Assembly: GCF_051851475.1 (NCBI RefSeq)
Contig: NZ_JBPUSJ010000016.1
Span: 19,418-83,417 of the forward strand
Direction: 5' to 3'
Source: Carboxylicivirga taeanensis
Lineage (GTDB): Bacteria; Bacteroidota; Bacteroidia; Bacteroidales; Marinilabiliaceae
DNA length: 64,000 nt
Position numbers and translations under genes: made by a program. Of the stretch, positions 61,958 through 64,000 are shown piece after piece. The notes under the pieces are model-generated. The model did no database searches and was not told the origin of the DNA. It was given only the letters and a program-made list of their open reading frames with translations. The number at the start of each line of letters is the position of its first letter. Position 1 is the stretch's first letter.

Positions 61958-62233
61958 ATGGTTTCTTTTAGTAAACGAAGTGAGGAGTATAACAGGGAAG
62001 GTAACGGCAATGAAGTGCGTTCCTTAACACTTCATAATGATGACATAAATTCCTTTGATCATGTCATTGATGTGCTTTGCGAAGTTTGTGAGCATGATGC
62101 GGTTCAGGCAGAGCAATGTGCATTTTTAACCCATTACAAGGGTGCCTGTCAAATTAAAACGGGAAGCTTAGAAGATTTGCTGCTTCTCAAAGAACTATTG
62201 TCAGAAGAACATTTACTGGTTACAATCGATTAA
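61958..62233 (+). CDS. clpS: ATP-dependent Clp protease adaptor ClpS
   Basis: A 91-residue protein with the ClpS pattern: a charged N-terminal extension, LTLHNDDINSFDHVIDVL and AVQAEQCAFLTHYKGACQIKTG, and a final LLVTID strand. ClpS brings N-degron substrates to ClpAP. The NDD residues and the HYKG segment map to the substrate pocket and ClpA-contact area. Length is normal. It starts 51 bases after the SPOR protein gene and ends 4 bases before the NfeD gene, so all four genes up to floA look like one transcript. Confidence 0.9.
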   Translation: MVSFSKRSEEYNREGNGNEVRSLTLHNDDINSFDHVIDVLCEVCEHDAVQAEQCAFLTHYKGACQIKTGSLEDLLLLKELLSEEHLLVTID

Positions 62234-62237
62234 TCTT

Positions 62238-62705
62238 ATGTCAGCACTCGTAATTATTTTAATTATCCTTTTAGGATTGTTTTTGCTCGTTTTGGAGTTT
62301 TTTGTTTTCCCAGGTGTCACATTTGCAGGTATAGGAGGTTTTATTTTTACAGCCGGAGGCATCTTTCTTGCTTATCAGAGTTATGGCGTTACTTATGGGA
62401 GTATAGCCCTTGTAAGTACTTTATTTGTTGGGGTAATCATTCTGGTTCTGTCTTTCAGGGCCAAAACCTGGAACCGCTTAATGTTGCATTCGCAAATTGG
62501 GGGCAGCGTAGAAACCGTGCAGGAAAGCACTATTCATGTTGGTGATGAAGGCATTGCAATTACACGCCTAAACCCTATTGGGAAGGTAATGATAAATGGG
62601 CAGGTAATTGAAGGTAAATGTCCGGGAAATTTTGTGGATGAAAACACACAAGTAACAGTAAAAGAAGTATATAAAACATATATAATTGTCAAACCCAAAA
62701 ACTAA
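62238..62705 (+). CDS. NfeD-family membrane protein
   Basis: 155 residues: about three membrane helices (residues ~1-22, 25-45, 55-75) and a C-terminal OB-fold domain (~90-155, with the typical GDEGIAITRLNPIGKVMINGQ and YIIVKPKN). NfeD proteins occur next to flotillins; the OB-fold is thought to modulate the flotillin. The short form lacks the N-terminal ClpP-like serine protease found in long NfeD. It overlaps neither neighbour and is 4 bases from floA, so the pair is one unit. Confidence 0.93.
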   Translation: MSALVIILIILLGLFLLVLEFFVFPGVTFAGIGGFIFTAGGIFLAYQSYGVTYGSIALVSTLFVGVIILVLSFRAKTWNRLMLHSQIGGSVETVQESTIHVGDEGIAITRLNPIGKVMINGQVIEGKCPGNFVDENTQVTVKEVYKTYIIVKPKN

Positions 62706-62709
62706 TTAA

Positions 62710-63693
62710 ATGGCAGGTTTAGCTCCTATCTTTTTAATTGCAGCGATTATTGTCGTTGTCTTTTTATTTCTTTACTATGTGCCAATCCTACTTTGGTTTT
62801 CGGCATTAGTTTCAGGTGTTCGTATTTCCTTAATCCAGTTGGTGCTGATGCGTATTCGTAAAGTACCACCGGGAGTGATTGTACGCGCGTTAATTGAAGC
62901 CTCTAAAGCCGGATTGCCCGGTGTGAAAAGAGATGAGCTTGAGGCGCATTACTTAGCTGGCGGACATATAGAGAACGTTGTGCATGCACTTGTATCAGCT
63001 GCAAAGGCTAATATAGACTTGAATTTTCAGATGGCGACGGCCATTGATTTGGCAGGCCGGGATGTGTTCGAAGCAGTTCAAATGTCGGTAAATCCAAAAG
63101 TAATTGATACCCCTCCGGTGGCAGCTGTTGCCAAAGATGGGATTCAGTTAATTGCTAAAGCACGTGTTACGGTTCGTGCGAATATTAAGCAATTGGTTGG
63201 TGGAGCCGGCGAGGAGACAATTCTTGCTCGTGTTGGTGAAGGTATTGTTTCATCCATCGGTTCATCAGTATCGCACAAAGCAGTGTTGGAGAATCCGGAT
63301 TCGATTTCTAAATTGGTTTTGGGAAAAGGACTGGATGCAGGAACGGCTTTCGAAATTCTTTCCATTGATATTGCTGATATTGATATAGGTAAGAACATTG
63401 GTGCTGGTTTACAGATGGACCAGGCTGAGGCTGATAAAAATATTGCACAGGCTAAAGCCGAAGAGCGACGTGCAATGGCTGTTTCTTTAGAGCAAGAAAT
63501 GAAAGCAAAAGCACAAGAAGCCCGTGCTAAGGTAATAGAAGCGGAAGCCGAGGTGCCGAAAGCCCTGGCAGAAGCATTTAGAAGTGGTAATCTGGGCGTG
63601 ATGGACTATTTAAAGTTTAAAAACATTGAAGCAGATACGGCAATGAGAGACTCAATTTCCAAGCCAGGTAATAAGCCACCGAAAAAAGATTAA
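62710..63693 (+). CDS. floA: Flotillin-like protein FloA
   Basis: A 327-residue protein: a short hydrophobic N-terminus and re-entrant hairpin (~5-30), a SPFH/PHB-type domain (~45-200 with KVIDTPPVAAVAKDGIQLIAKARVTVRANI) and a flotillin-type Glu/Ala-rich coiled coil (~220-300, AEADKNIAQAKAEERRAMAV). FloA scaffolds membrane microdomains. Length and sequence match the YqfA/FloA group. It is directly downstream of nfeD and followed after 7 bases by a terminator, so it is the last gene of the operon. Confidence 0.96.
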   Translation: MAGLAPIFLIAAIIVVVFLFLYYVPILLWFSALVSGVRISLIQLVLMRIRKVPPGVIVRALIEASKAGLPGVKRDELEAHYLAGGHIENVVHALVSAAKANIDLNFQMATAIDLAGRDVFEAVQMSVNPKVIDTPPVAAVAKDGIQLIAKARVTVRANIKQLVGGAGEETILARVGEGIVSSIGSSVSHKAVLENPDSISKLVLGKGLDAGTAFEILSIDIADIDIGKNIGAGLQMDQAEADKNIAQAKAEERRAMAVSLEQEMKAKAQEARAKVIEAEAEVPKALAEAFRSGNLGVMDYLKFKNIEADTAMRDSISKPGNKPPKKD

Positions 63694-63699
63694 TTTTTT

Positions 63700-63728
63700 T
63701 AAAGCTACCTTCGGGTAGCTTTTTTTTT
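63700..63728 (+). terminator. Intrinsic terminator of the clpS-nfeD-floA transcript
   Basis: AAAGCTACC / GGTAGCTTT stem with a TTC-type loop and nine T. Confidence 0.93.
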
Positions 63729-63798
63729 GATCGATAATTAGTTAAGGTATCCGAACAAAAAGTCCAGAATAAAAAGTGTAGAATTTTTTCATTTTAAT

Positions 63799-63829
63799 TT
63801 TGGAGGTTTAATACTATTTGCTACTTTTG
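63799..63829 (+). promoter_or_regulatory. Promoter TTTG-N19-TACTTTTG for tRNA-Ser
   Basis: TTTG at 63799-63802 and TACTTTTG at 63822-63829 are separated by exactly 19 bases, an ideal Bacteroidota promoter, about 78 bases before the tRNA. Confidence 0.75.
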
Positions 63830-63906
63830 CAATCGCAATCGCAAAGGGGACGAGGGTTAGAGAAGATGAGGCGATTGTTTCTCTTAAACGAAAGAGATAA
63901 AAAATT

Positions 63907-63993
63907 GGAGAGTTGGGTGAGTGGCTGAAACCACCAGTTTGCTAAACTGACGTACGGGCAACCGTACCGGGGGTTCGAATCCCCCACTCTCCG
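63907..63993 (+). tRNA. tRNA-Ser (anticodon GCU)
   Basis: An 87-base class II tRNA. The acceptor stem GGAGAGT / ACTCTCC is perfect, the D stem is GGT/ACC, the anticodon loop TTGCTAA contains GCT (63941-63943), the variable arm is GTACGG-GCAA-CCGTAC and the T arm is GGGGG-TTCGAAT-CCCCC with discriminator G. The base pair at 27-43 is a C-A mismatch. The CCA end is not encoded (CTC follows). It reads AGC and AGU codons. Confidence 0.97.
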
Positions 63994-64000
63994 CTCAAAA

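Noticed and set aside
1..64000. CRISPR arrays, prophage or transposase genes
   Set aside because: No regularly spaced repeat cluster, no integrase, transposase or phage structural gene was seen on either strand.

Overview
The window looks like a chromosomal segment from the Bacteroidota. The organism is probably a facultatively aerobic or microaerophilic relative of the Marinilabiliales/Bacteroidales; that rank is my inference. Supporting signs: promoters of the TTTG-N19-TAnnTTTG type (a perfect example precedes the tRNA), few Shine-Dalgarno sequences, lipoproteins with acidic residues after the lipobox cysteine, TonB-dependent receptors, a propeller-type sensor kinase, S9 peptidases, a fused CcoN-CcoO oxidase and a 23S-IVS-type four-helix-bundle gene. 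No insertion sequence, prophage, integrase or CRISPR array was seen; most genes are ordinary single-copy chromosomal genes.

Layout. 1-7.2 kb: cbb3 oxidase operon (ccoI end, ccoS, ccoNO fusion, ccoQ, one-heme ccoP, ccoG, ccoH, SafE-like membrane protein), with a four-helix-bundle gene wedged between ccoP and ccoG. 7.3-12.1 kb: cobalamin riboswitch controlling a BtuB-like receptor and a PKD plus beta-propeller surface lipoprotein (BtuG-like), then a second propeller lipoprotein with its own promoter and a frameshift. 12.2-15.4 kb: thioesterase, prfC, PHP-type histidinol phosphatase. 15.4-19.2 kb: a metal-handling cluster of two CDF transporters without C-terminal domains, an HMA-AraC fusion regulator, a permease-HMA fusion and a small Cys-ended membrane protein. 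19.4-28.6 kb: LAM-like radical SAM protein, stand-alone diflavin reductase, MscS-type channel, DPP-type peptidase, PhzF protein.

28.8-40.6 kb: propeller sensor kinase without a receiver, peptide deformylase, RND-type tripartite efflux genes and a LytS/LytTR pair. 40.7-50.3 kb: secreted or surface proteins (predicted OM protein, FN3-like lipoprotein, TonB-C protein, S41-like protein, S9 peptidase), a Tat-exported aldo/keto reductase with ferredoxin tail and a DUF6599-like protein. 50.4-59.2 kb: DEAD-box helicase, FRAP/NPNL TonB receptor, small unknowns, metallophosphoesterase, recA, bcp. 59.4-64 kb: a TPR/PD40/SPOR protein, clpS, nfeD, floA and tRNA-Ser(GCU).

The best leads for something not fully described are the metal cluster, where HMA-like modules sit on a transporter, a regulator and a permease around a 14-bp palindrome; the riboswitch-controlled vitamin B12 uptake pair beside its separately promoted, frameshifted paralogue; and a radical SAM protein of the lysine 2,3-aminomutase family without the usual PLP-lysine motif.
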